Part shown: one piece after another, positions 53,747 to 63,960 of the stretch
Layout: the number at the start of each line of letters is the position of its first letter
Position numbering within the stretch: the stretch's first letter is position 1
From: Diphasiastrum complanatum
Taxonomy: Eukaryota > Streptophyta > Lycopodiopsida > Lycopodiales > Lycopodiaceae
DNA: 64,000 nucleotides
Direction of reading: 5' to 3'
NCBI GenBank assembly: GCA_029204225.1
Contig: CM055102.1
Location: 2,051,629 to 2,115,628, forward strand
Notes under the pieces: generated by a model
The model's database searches: none
Told to the model about the DNA's origin: nothing
What the model saw: the letters and a program-made list of their open reading frames with translations, nothing else
Made by a program: the position numbers and the translations under genes

Positions 53747-54409
53747 ATGGGATCTGCTGGAGCATACCTTCTAAAAGCTAGTGAGAGATTGAATTCTACA
53801 AATTATGATATTTGGAAGGTTAGGATGGAGTCACTCTAGGTGCTCCAAGACCTTCATGAGTTCTTGATTGAAGATGAAGACGGACCTCTAGGTGCATAGG
53901 AGCTAGCTAGATACAAGAAGAGATCTAGGCTTGCACTTCATTGTGTGAAAATGAATGTAAGCAATGATTTGTTGAGAGAAGTATCAGCATGTACTAGTGC
54001 TAAAGAGGCTTGGGAGTCTTTAAAATCAATCTATGAATCTAGCAACACTTCTAGAGTTCTTATGCTTAGAAATCAGATTCTGCAAAGCATGAAGAGAAGT
54101 GAGGAGAGTGCACAGGATTATGTACTCAAAATCAAGTTTCTAAATAGGGAGTTGGCTTCTGTTGGAGAGAAGATTCATGATGGAGAGCTTGTAAAAATTG
54201 TCCTTAATGGTCTAGGAGATGACTTTGCAAATTTGGTCCAAAGTTTTGCCATCCAAGACATTTTGCCAACTATAGAAAAACTTCACAATGTATTAGTGGC
54301 TGAAGAGTGTAGGATGCTCCATGCAAAATCTAGGATGAGTTCCTTGTCTTTGCAGGATGGTGATGAGAAAGCCAATTTCTCATTCAAGGGCAAAATGAAG
54401 ACCAATTGA
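53747..54409 (+). pseudogene. copia Gag
   Basis: ATG 53747 opens MGSAGAYLLKASERLNSTNYDIWKVRME, followed by two in-frame TAG codons near 53838 and 53897. The Gag body is then open (KMNVSNDLLREVSACTSAKEAWE, ILQSMKRSEESAQDYVLK, LNGLGDDFANLVQSF) to 54409. The zinc knuckle is missing because the frame joins gypsy RT-thumb sequence at about 54410. It is related to the Gag start at 17655 and more distantly to family A. Confidence 0.88.
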
Positions 54410-54411
54410 AA

Positions 54412-55735
54412 AGATCAGGATCATTGTTGATCTACCACCACCGGGGACGATCCGCGAGGTCTACATTTTCATGGGTCATGCTAACTATTATAGGATCTTC
54501 ATTCTTGATTTTGCGGAGTTAGCCATACCAATTTACAAGCTCACAACGGATCCACATTGGAATGAGTAAGCTCTAAAGGCTTTCCAGAAGATTAAGGATG
54601 CATTGGTCTCAGCACCAATCTTATGATCACCCAATTGGTCCATTGAGTTCCACGTGCATATGGACGCATCGAAGTATGCAGTTGGAGCAGTCTTAACCCA
54701 GCCAGGTGAACACAAAAAGGATTTTCCAATCCGAATTGCAAGTCGACAGCTCAGTGATACCGAAATGAATTATTCAACCACAGAGCGGGAAGCACTGGCA
54801 ATGATCTATGCAGTTAAGAGGTTTTGACACTATTTGATGGCCACACATTTTGTTTTTTATACGGACCATCAACCCTTGCTATATCTCATTAATAAAACTT
54901 GCAACACTGGGAGAATCACCAGATGGCTCCTTTTGTTGTTGGAATTTGATTTTCGGATAGTAGTTCGCAAGGGAAAACAACACTACATGGCAGATCATGT
55001 GTCACGAATCAAGGGAAAGGAGATTGCAACCCAACCCGACGATGAGCTGGCAGATGTTGCTTTATTTTACGTGGATACAGTACCAGAATAGGCTGCCGAC
55101 ATTGTTGAATATCTAATGCGGGGCCAACCAGACAAATCACTACCAAAGGCGAAACAGTGGAAATTGATCTTGAAGGCTAGACCTTATCAGCTGATTGCCG
55201 GCCAGTTGTACCGAAGAGGTCCAGACGGAATCCTTCGGCAGTGTATTCTTCCTCATGAGACCACCCAGATCATTTCGCCTTCACATAAAGGCATGGGTGG
55301 AGGTCATTTTGCATCTAATATTACAGTTCGCAAGATCCTACAATCAGGATGTTGGTGGCCAACGATTCATAAAGACACGGAGGAATACTTGAAAAAGTGC
55401 GATGTGTGCCAAAGGGCAAGGAGACCAACAAAATTGACTATGATCCAATGCACCCAGTCTTAGCCCAAGCATCATTCAAAAAATGGGGATTGGATTATAT
55501 TGGTCCAATTCACCCCGCAGCAAGGAGTTCCTAGGCTCGATACATAATCGTAGCCACAGACTACCTCACCAAATGGGTCGAAGCCAAGGCAGTAAGACTA
55601 GTTGATGCTAGGACCACTGCCAAGTTCCTTTATAAAAATATCATTGTGCACTTCGGGTGCCCGGTGGAGCTAGTCAGTGATCGCAAAAGCCATTTTATCA
55701 ACGAGACCATCCAAGATTCAGCCAAATCTGGCAAA
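54412..55735 (+). pseudogene. Ty3/gypsy RNase H-integrase
   Basis: Starts at the RT thumb (RIIVDLPPPGTIREV, FMGHANYYR), then RNase H: FHVHMDASKYAVGAVLTQ with the catalytic Asp, TEREALAMIYAVKRF, and FYTDHQPLLYLINK. QHYMADHVSR and QLIAGQLYRRGPDG lead into the integrase zinc finger (GHFASNITVRKI...CDVCQRA). The core is present in shifted frames (WGLDYIGPI, ATDYLTKWVEAKAV, SDRKSHF) with two catalytic Asp. The core ends near 55710 before the Glu. Stops at 54569, 54626, 54828, 55090 and 55461. It is more intact than the copy at 30791, which it resembles. Confidence 0.9.
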
Positions 55736-56048
55736 ATTGGGAAAATCCATCAGAATCCAAGGAGGATTCAGATCTTGATAGGGTAAAAAAGGAAACAGAT
55801 CATCAGATTGACTGAGGGATCTACTACCAAGAATCCATTAGAACTTCCAGAGCACTACCAACAGTCAGATCAAGCCTGGATGAAGCTGATTACCAGTTTA
55901 CAAAAGTTAAAAATCAGAAAATCTCAAGATCTAGTCAAAAAACACTCTGAAGGAGCACTTTTTTCATGATTTTTTGAGATCCCCTGGGAGATAGCTCTTG
56001 AAAATTGGACAGTCACCAGATCTGACCTAGATGCATTCATGAAAATCT

Positions 56049-56323
56049 CTGCGAGAGTTTCTGATGGAGGAATCATCATTTTTTAGTGTATGCAAGGGTT
56101 TCAGAAATAGAATTTTCAGAACTCTCGTAGAGCATCAAGATCAACTTACCAACTCTCGCAAGGTGCCTAAATGAAATCAGAGCAGTGAAATTAGCCTGTC
56201 TACATGGTTTGATCTTGAAAATCCAATCATAAGAACAAGTTGTGAGAGAGATCACTTCCTGCGAGAGTTGAACCCTCGCAGAACCTTCGCATGGCAGTCA
56301 AATCACCTTTTGAACTCTCGCAG
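56049..56323. repeat. Five copies of an 11-bp motif, two as a near-palindrome
   Basis: CTGCGAGAGTT at 56049-56059, complement-strand forms at 56120-56130 (one change), 56151-56160 and 56313-56323. The centre copy at 56259-56281 forms arms CTGCGAGAGTT and AACCCTCGCAG around one base, with one mismatch. Confidence 0.8.
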
Positions 56324-56427
56324 ACTTCCCTGAGGTCTTAGAATTTTGTGAAGAAGGTGTTGCCAAAATTTGGGTGGAACTGAGCAAGAGAAAGTGAATT
56401 TCACCTAATACGCACACTAAATTCCGC

Positions 56428-56436
56428 TATATAAGG
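56428..56436 (+). promoter_or_regulatory. TATA box
   Basis: TATATAAGG, about 105 bp after the last 11-bp motif and 261 bp before the ORF-X ATG. Confidence 0.55.
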
Positions 56437-56696
56437 ACTGAATTCGAGTCATTTGTCACCTTTGCTAGCGAAACTCTGTCAAAATTTCCACTGAAAATAC
56501 CAAGTTTTCTATTTTCAACCAAACTTCCTACCAGTTGTCATCTTCTCATATTAAACACCGATCTGTGCTCTGAACTACAATCATTGTCATCCAACACTCA
56601 TTATTCTCAATTTTCTACTGTTTTCACATCTTTTTCCATTTTCCACCATTTTTTCTACTTTTTTGACTTTTTCAACCACTAATCATCATTGCTAAC

Positions 56697-59600
56697 ATGG
56701 CCTCCTCATCCTCTAAAGACTTTCGCGCCAAACAGGTGATCCAGTGTGAAATCCCCGAGGCCATGCAGATTTGGCCTCTACCCTCTGACACTCTGATCCA
56801 ACCATGGCTGCAGACAGCCGGCCCACTCCTTGAAGCAATGGATTTTTACTCGACGCTCTTCCATTCTGAGATTAACATGGGCCTTGCCCTTCACGCTTAC
56901 GCCACCTGGGACGAGGACAAGGCTTGTTTCCACTTCCTATACCAAGGTACCACGTACAAGGTCAGGATTAACGTCGACTCGATGATCACCATTGGCATTA
57001 TGTCCGGTGATCGTCAACCCATCTCCCATCGCCACGCCAAAGTTCTAATCAAACCATTCGTCACCCAAATCACACCAGAAATCTCCATCCAGACTAACAA
57101 TGTTTACCTGATAGAAGCTATCACGGAACCCGTCATTCAGACAGCTACGCATCTGTTGAATAACTTTCTAGTTATTTCAACATTTTGCAAGGACAAAATC
57201 CAGTCTACGCTGTTGAGTCAGATAGTGAAATTCTTTCTGGAGTTTCCTAACCTCTCCGTTGTGCCATACGACTGGCATAGCTTCCTTATTCGAGAACTAA
57301 CAAACTCCATCAAACCCAACAACCGTGAGCGAATCGCAGCAAGCCCTCTGTTGTGTAACTTTGCCTGCGCACTTCTCGAGGCGAAAGTGTGCAGTTTCCA
57401 ATGCTCATCTCTCCTGTCTACCCTTGTGCCACATACTAACCTTTACCCACCATCTCAAGCATCTACCTCCTCCTAACCTGCAGTCATTAACACAACGGCA
57501 GCAAACGAATGCGTGGCGTTGCCTCCACATCCACATCTCCACCTGTTACCCAAAGACATGTCTCCACTGCAGCACTAACTACTCCATCAACCACTGCCAC
57601 TTCTTCTTCTGTGCAACCCCCCACTCCAATTTCTGTTGTCGCTATCTCTCTTCCTATTTCATCCACATCTATTCTGTCTCCATCCCCATTTCTTCTATTG
57701 ATATCACTCCTACTTCTCTTCCAGTGTCCGCTATTCCATCCATCATCATCGCATCCTCCATTACTCTTGCCACCACCATTGCTCCTCTCACATTCTACCC
57801 TTCTAATTCGCAACTGTCCCCCGACACTCTGGCATGGATGCAAGTTATCAATTTTTCACACCCACGCCAGACACTTTCTGCTCCATCCTCACCTTCTTCC
57901 ATACTCCACACCACCCTTCAGTTCCCCACTGTTCCTCCCATCCTCTCGTTTGGACAAGCCGTCCTCACCCCTATTTCCACAATTGTTTCTCACACCCCAC
58001 CCGCTTCGCCAAAGGTTGCCGAGGGCAGCCAACCGCTGCTTGATGACGCATTTGTAAAAACAGTTTTTATAGCATCACCAGATCGGGTTGACCCTACCGC
58101 CCCAGATGGCATCAGGACAAATGAAAATCTTATCGAAGACAATGACGACGGAATTCCACAATTCGTCGGGGCCGATACAACACAAGCCCCTGCCAGTGCC
58201 AGTGTATCAGCTGCTTCCATGGATCTAACGACGGCGTACCAAGCCCTAGGAAAGCAGGGTAGCAACCAAAGCTATTCTGGAAAGCAGGGTACTACATTTG
58301 GCAACGAGTAATACACAGTTGCAAACAAACCTCACCAAGCTGCAACAAGAGCTGATTCTGGCTCAACAACACGAACAAGCAGGGCACCAAGAGATTGCCA
58401 AGTTGTAGTAGGAGGAGGAGGGCCTAAACAAATACATTCAAAGCCTCTCCAAAGCGCTGACTGAGGCCTCCACAAAGGTGCGGGAGCTTCAAGCTGAAGC
58501 ATCCCAACGACTTGCCTCCATCTAGACGCAACTTACACTTTTGGAAGCAGAGAACACGCGCCTGGGGACGGAGGTTAAAGCCTTACAAGATGAGAAGCTC
58601 GTCTGGTTAGCTCAATCTGCACAGGACACAAGGCCGCTTTCCCAATCAGAGATGAGTCTTCTACGGCGTCAGGTGCAGATTTATAGCCAAACCCTCAACT
58701 ACTACCAGGCGGAGTTCAATAAGTATTGGACAAGCGCAACGCAAGAGCTCGCCCAGGCCAAGCAAGCCCTCAAGGCATGCCATAAATACATGGAAACGAA
58801 GGCCCAGCCCAACCCCGTGGTAATTCCACCGCCACCAAATTTTGACGCTGCACATGCTAGTACCAGCCAAGATCAGAGCCAGCAGGCAGCAGGGGGATTT
58901 CAACCAGATCAAGGGTCCGAAGGCCAAGACCAAGGGTAGACAGATGCGGCCACTGAGATGCGAGACCAGAGCCAAGGCACAACCACCAGCCAGGGCCAAA
59001 CAACATCATCCAGAGGGTCACGAACGATATCTGCCAGCCGGGCCTTCCGAAGACCAAAATCCGTGGAGGAGAACATCAATGAATTTCTATCCAAATATCC
59101 CCACTAGTCATCAAGAGGCGGCTGGCAGATATCATTCTCAGCTCAGACCATCAAGAGAAAAGAAATGCAAGCCTTACCCACTCTCCAACCACAACCGGAG
59201 TGGTGAAAACAGTTATTTGAGAGAGACCTTGTGACCATCAGGGCTTACGTGCTGAGTCCGCAACAGTTACGGGTGAACGCGCATTTCTTGCCATGTCCAA
59301 GAAGATCCAAATGGGTGGAATGCGGCACTCCTCTGGACCAGATCACACTCAACAATTTCAACTGGCCAATCATCAAATTCGAATATGGGTGGACAATGGA
59401 TGTAGATGCCAGAAGGGCTCTCTCCGCATTTGTCAGTCACTACATCAATTGCCCCGATCCCACAGTTCATGCGGCAACCACTTACGCCCGGGACTTGGAA
59501 TATTCAATGGGCATTGAAACAAAATGGAATGATTTTCTTCTCTCCATATTTTTTGATCCAAATAAGGCGCTCGCTTCTGACAAAGTCGAAGACCAGTTGC

Positions 59601-59809
59601 TAGTCGCTCGCGTATATTACCTAGCTGCACTCCTTGGAGATCCCTTGATGAATCGATTCCAAGCATGGGTGGATCAAGAATGGCTGACAGGAGTCCACAA
59701 GTCCTTCCACATGCCAAAGGACTCGAAGAAACTGGACTGTATCAACTTCATGGAAGACGTTACGGGATATCTCATCCACCAGAGGCGGTCCAAGAGAACG
59801 CTCTACTAA
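56697..59809 (+). pseudogene. ORF-X copy 2: large multi-domain retroelement-associated protein
   Basis: About 1037 codons in four blocks. Block 1 (56697-57476): an open 259-codon domain (WLQTAGPLLEAMDF, INMGLALHAYATWDEDKACFHF, YKVRINVDSMITIGIMSG); its style recalls the plant mobile or plant transposon protein domains, but I cannot assign it. Block 2 (about 57480-58310): Pro/Ser/Thr-rich linker with frameshifts. Block 3 (58312-58939): coiled coil (TLLEAENTRLGTEVKALQDEK), then a Gln-rich stretch and, after a TAG, GSRTISASRAF. Block 4 (59231-59809): open 192-codon domain (LDQITLNNFNWPIIKFEYGW, LLVARVYYLAALLGDPLMNR). Blocks 3 and 4 share a frame, separated by three stops. ATG is preceded by a pyrimidine-rich leader and TATA box. 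It is not Gag, RT, integrase or a classical envelope: no zinc knuckle and no transmembrane span seen. An LTR starts 46 bp after the stop. Confidence 0.6.
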
Positions 59810-59855
59810 ACCGGCCGAGTGTCGAGGGACCGGCACTACTTCAGGTCGTGGGTCC

Positions 59856-60365
59856 TGTTGGGGGTATTTCCAACAAAGTGTAAATAAATAAAATCCTTCA
59901 ATAAAATGTGTTGCGAGGGCATGGCATCCTGCGTGTATAAGCCCATGGCTCAATGAGCACGCAATTGAAGTTGTAAATAAAATAAACTTGACTTGGGCCT
60001 TGTAATTGAAATAAAACTAGAGGTCCAATGTCATTTTTAAACTTAGAGATCACTTTTTAGAGTTGGGTCCAAATTGAGACTCACATGAATCTTGTGATTT
60101 CTAATGTACTTTTTGTGGACCCTTGGATCAAGTTGGGTCCAAGATGAATGGTTAGGATCATTGTGAATATTAGCCAATAAGATTGAGGGGCAAGGGCCTT
60201 CCCCATTTTATAAAAAGGCACCATTTGTACACTATTTCGATGCTTAATGAGAAGGAGGAAACTCTACCATTTTTGGAAGAGAAGCATCCTCATTTGCTAT
60301 TCACTACTTGCTATTGCTATTGGTTGTGTTTTCTATTGCTTTCTATTTCCATGTTTATTGTTTGC
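59856..60365 (+). repeat. gypsy LTR, plus orientation, U3-R part
   Basis: Starts TGTTGGGGGTATTTCC. From about 59880 it is the complement of 33231-34016 to near 60360. TATAAAAAGG lies at 60210-60219. The U5 end with the tRNA-Asp-like block is missing here; gypsy RT sequence follows. No clear polypurine tract lies before it. Confidence 0.78.
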
Positions 60366-60399
60366 CATAGTGAATCCGATGGAGTGACCTACCCGAAGA

Positions 60400-61564
60400 G
60401 GCAATAGCTACAGTAGACGTTGATATTCGCAACCATGAGACGAATGTCACAGCAGTCTCGAAGAAAGACAACAAGGATGAACCCACCAAAATGACAAAAA
60501 GGAGCAAAAAGAAGGTGTTGGATTCCTTGAAGTCAATCAAGTTGGACTCAAATACAATGTCATCTTCTACACAGGTGACAGAAAATAGAAAAATGACCAG
60601 TCAGGCCAAGATCAATATGCTGAAAGAGGAATCTCGACGAGCTCCAGTTCATGAGATGCCTGATACTTTCATTCATTATACATTGGACGACGTGGTAATC
60701 ATGATGCCGCAAGCCCAACAAGAACCTGATCAACGTCAGGCACCAGCGGAACAAGTCTTTGAGGGACCTGCGCGAACACAACCGATGAATCTTGTGGAAC
60801 CAGGAGAAGAAGAAAGGATAGTACATGTGGGAGAGCAGTTAACACCCACGCAGTTCAAGAGACTACGATCCTTGTTGGTGGTTTTTAAACCTTGTCCGCC
60901 AACAATAGTCCAACACACCATACCTTTGGTGGACGGAGCAGTCCCCAAGGTAAGCCGTTACTACCGCTTCAACCCGAATTATATAGAACTGATCAAGCAA
61001 GAGTTGCAGAAACTTATGGATGCAGATTTCAATTACGAAATCGAGCACACGGAATGGGTATCACCGATAGTTATAGTACCCAAAAAGAATGGCAAAATGT
61101 GTATCTATGTGAATCTGAAGGTGCTTAATGCAGTCACCAAAAAGGACCATTTTTCTTTACCATTTACGAAAAGTGTCCTCGATAGAATAGCTAGCAACGA
61201 AGCCTACGATTTTCTAGATGGCTTCAGCGGCTACAACCAGGTGAAAATAGCCCTCAGGACCAGCACAAGACAACATTTGCCACAGAATAGGGAACTTATG
61301 CCCATAAAGTGATGCCATTCGGACTTTGCAATGCCCCAAGCACTTTCCAGCGAGTCATGTAGGCGACATTTAAAGATAATTTTTAAAAAACTTTGGAAAT
61401 TTTTTTGGACGATCTGTGCGTGCATGGACTAGATTCAGAACACTTATCCAATTTGGAGAAGGTGTTACAAAAATGTCGCGAATACCAGATCTCCTTGAAT
61501 CCAGAAAAATGTCAATTCTGGGTGACACATGGCTTGATACTTGGCCATATAGTGTCAAGACATG
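60400..61564 (+). pseudogene. Ty3/gypsy reverse transcriptase with upstream linker
   Basis: The open frame from 60491 begins in the lysine-rich protease-RT linker and reads into RT: VGEQLTPTQFKRLRSLL, QELQKLMDADFNYEIEHTEWVSPIVIVPKKNG, FLDGFSGYNQVKIA. A frameshift at about 61260 is followed by MPFGLCNAPSTFQRVM, a stop, and EIFLDDLCVHGL, where the FLDD catalytic box is intact. LNPEKCQFWVTHGLILGHIVSRHGI ends the homology at about 61564. Same lineage as the RT at 30791, which has YLND instead. Thumb, RNase H and integrase are missing here. Confidence 0.9.
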
Positions 61565-61650
61565 GGATCGAAGGAGGCCAAAGAAGAGGATGATGCATCA
61601 AGCTCGAAGGACAAGTCAAAGCAAAAATGTTTCTTTTGTGGAAAGAAGGG
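61565..61650 (+). pseudogene. copia Gag zinc-knuckle scrap
   Basis: Short stretch EAKEEDDASSSKDKSK-QKCFFCGKKG, the lysine/acidic spacer and first half of a copia zinc knuckle, fused in phase after gypsy RT. It is cut at the third metal ligand by a gypsy LTR end (61651). Confidence 0.8.
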
Positions 61651-61874
61651 TGTGGGGTCGAAGATCTCTCGTAGTATAGCCCTTCCGCTGTCAACAAAGG
61701 TTAGAACACTGGATAGGTGCCTAACTATGCATAGATGCTACTTTTAGTTAATTTCCTACTTTCTCCCTTAACTCTGCTCACCACTATACTACTCCTCTTT
61801 AACTCTACTCCTCTACACTAACATTCATCATATTTTGGTTGAAGGGAAGGAATGGAGAAGAAGAGATTGAGAAT
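61651..61874 (-). repeat. gypsy LTR end with tRNA-Asp-like tip
   Basis: Matches 33231-33460 in the same (minus) orientation. GTAGTATAG at 61671-61679 is kept; the anticodon-arm block has lost bases (TTCCGCTGTCA). No PBS adjoins the tip. It ends abruptly at about 61874, where gypsy coding sequence of the same strand begins. Confidence 0.82.
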
Positions 61875-62995
61875 CACCTGGTTGTAGCATTGCTTCAACT
61901 GATTCTTCTTATTCGCAGGTGCCTTGGGTGGATCGATCCTTGAGACTTTTGCCATAGCAGACCTTTGTGGTAGTTGAGCTGGTACCTTCTTGGTTCCATA
62001 ATGATTTGGGTCTATTTGGTGTAGGACTTGTTCATCAGTCAGCTCAATCTCCTTATTATAGGTTAGAGCATGTTGCCAAGGGACTAGATCATTGTCCATT
62101 GTGTTCTCAATCGGCTCCGTTGACAGCCATGCTACGTTTATCATATTCACCCCAAATGTGATTGGTGTGTCCATAGTGTAACATTTGGGTGAAGATGTAT
62201 TCCGTTCTGGATCTGATTCATATTGACATGTCTGGCAGTCAATAGCTGCTAATGCATCCGTCCATCTCATGAAATCCATCTCTGAATGATAGTGACCTCC
62301 CTTGGCTAGCCTTGGGAGGTCAATCATATGATCTGTCGTGGATGATCCGTCATCAACTTTGGGTGATCTACCTTTACAAACTATTCTTTGTTCTTGAAGG
62401 TGAGTTTCCCTGTACCCCAGTTGTGTACTACTTGCGCAGCTCTCAACCATGGTCTTCCCAGCAAAACACGGTATGCAGATGGACATTCAGGTATATCCAT
62501 GACCACAAAAGTAATCACATACTGTATGTATGCTTTCTTTACGGGAATATCAGCAACTACACCTTTTGGTTTCACACATGATTGATCTGCTAGTTTGATG
62601 GCGAATTTGGCTGGCTTCAATCCTTGTAATTCTCATTTTTCGTACAAAGTAGTGGAGATCAAATTGACACCCGATCCTCCATCTACCACTGTCGCCTCGT
62701 CCTCATATCTCTTGTGTTTGATTGGCAAAGTGATGTTGTGTTCCTCACTTTCCCATGCTACTCCGATGTGGAGGACGTTACCTGTTTCATCATAGCCCGC
62801 ACAATAGATGGGCTCAGGCGCTATTGGCTCCTCATTTGCATTGGCCCATTCCGCTAAAAGGCTTTTCGCTTGTGGTACAATCCACAGTAGTTCTCTGAGT
62901 GGTAAACTAACGTGGCTTGACAGCAAGAGTGTGAGCCTTTCAGTGCATGGTTCCTCAGGCTCCACTATGTGAAAAGGTGATTCATGTTGGTGCAA
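61875..62995 (-). pseudogene. Ty3/gypsy protease and downstream linker
   Basis: Minus strand from 62995: a spacer (ESPFHIVEPEEPCTERL), then the retropepsin-like domain. The catalytic motif is VVDGGSGVNLIS near 62660-62700. A TGA interrupts just after LYEK, and the domain continues as LKPAKFAIKLADQS to YRVLLGRPWLRAAQVVHNWG (62620-62381), the typical second half of plant gypsy protease. A frameshift leads into the linker to about 61875 (DTPITFGVNMIN, ELTDEQVLHQIDPNHYG, SRIDPP), shared with 13552-14007. The RT that should follow is replaced by the LTR fragment. Confidence 0.85.
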
Positions 62996-63076
62996 CCGAT
63001 CATTTTGATCAGTGCGCAGTGGTGAGCCCGTTTGCAGTTCTCGTTTGACGCTGACTGGAGGTTCTGTGGAATTGTT

Positions 63077-63960
63077 TCATTCTTGCTCTTTTTTCTCCTC
63101 TTGTGCTTTTTGTACCCAGTGTCTTATTTTTTGGTACTGTCTTCTCTCTTCTCTCACATTTGGATATGGCGCTGAAGTTGAGGATTGGTCGTCAGTGACC
63201 GATGGTGGTGGTGAGGGAGCCACTTTCTTCCTCTTTTGTGCTCGCGTAACAACTAACACAGGAGCATGGTCATGTCGACCTTTCGATGGCATCCCCGTTG
63301 GAACTGCTGATTGTTGTATGGCAATGAGGTTAAGAGGTGCACTGGTTCCATGTTTGAATGGACAATTCTTGAAACAGTGTCCATAACCGCAATCTCGGCA
63401 GGAGGTTGTATATTGTCCCTTATAGGGACATTCTGCAATTCTGTGTCCCTCGCCGCATCCGTAGAAGCCGTAATTTCTTCCACCTTGACGTTGACTTTGA
63501 GCTGCATTGGCCGAAACATATTCATTTATGACAGGATCCATAAATGGTTCATCTGGTCCCTACCACTGCTGCTGCTCAGGTTGAGGTGGCATTTGCATTT
63601 CTTGTTCCGCTGCTGTTAGGTTTACATGGGCCACTTGTTGATTGGCTGGCCCTGGTGGAGCAGGTAAGGCCATGCGTTGTGGTTGATTGGGTGTGCTGTA
63701 CCTAGGTGCTGCGTTAGGTGTCCCTTGATGATAAGAATAAGAAGTCTGATAAGGACTTCTCTTCTGTTGAACAACCCTAGAGTTAAACGGGCAAAATGTC
63801 GTATCGTGCGATGTTGCATTGCACAGATGGCTGATCTATGTGTCAGTCTCAGATTTTGCTTTAGGACTGGACACTCGTTCGTTGTATGGTTTTGTGTGCA
63901 TACTGAACACCATACATTTTCTCGTCGAGGATACTGCATCTGGTTTGGTTCCTATTGATG
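63077..63960 (-). pseudogene. Ty3/gypsy Gag, zinc-knuckle region
   Basis: Minus strand from about 63950: WCSVCTQNHTTNECP (CX2CX3HX4C), then after a break a Gln/Pro-rich spacer and a second frame (63541-63077). That frame holds FYGCGEGHRIAECP, in which the first Cys is Phe, and CRDCGYGHCFKNC, complete. LVVTRAQKRKK and an Arg/Lys/Glu-rich tail lead towards the protease. The zinc-region order matches the plus-strand Gag at 29568-30790. The Gag capsid part lies beyond the right window edge. Three or more knuckles per Gag is a feature of this lineage as seen here. Confidence 0.82.

Larger units (their letters stand above)
55736..56696 (+). promoter_or_regulatory. Motif-rich 5' flank of ORF-X copy 2
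   Basis: Non-coding. It holds the CTGCGAGAGTT cluster (56049-56323), a TATA box TATATAAGG (56428-56436) and a pyrimidine-rich leader to the ATG at 56697. Order and spacing (motifs, TATA, about 260 bp of leader, ATG) fit a promoter or LTR U3-R-U5. No LTR end or PBS was recognised, so which of the two it is stays open. Confidence 0.5.

Noticed and set aside
56697-57476. Classical envelope glycoprotein
   Set aside because: No signal peptide, transmembrane span or Cys-rich ectodomain is visible; position near an LTR alone does not justify the label.
57487-57843. Gly/Val/Asp-rich minus-strand frame
   Set aside because: Mirror of the Pro/Ser/Thr-rich linker of ORF-X on the plus strand.
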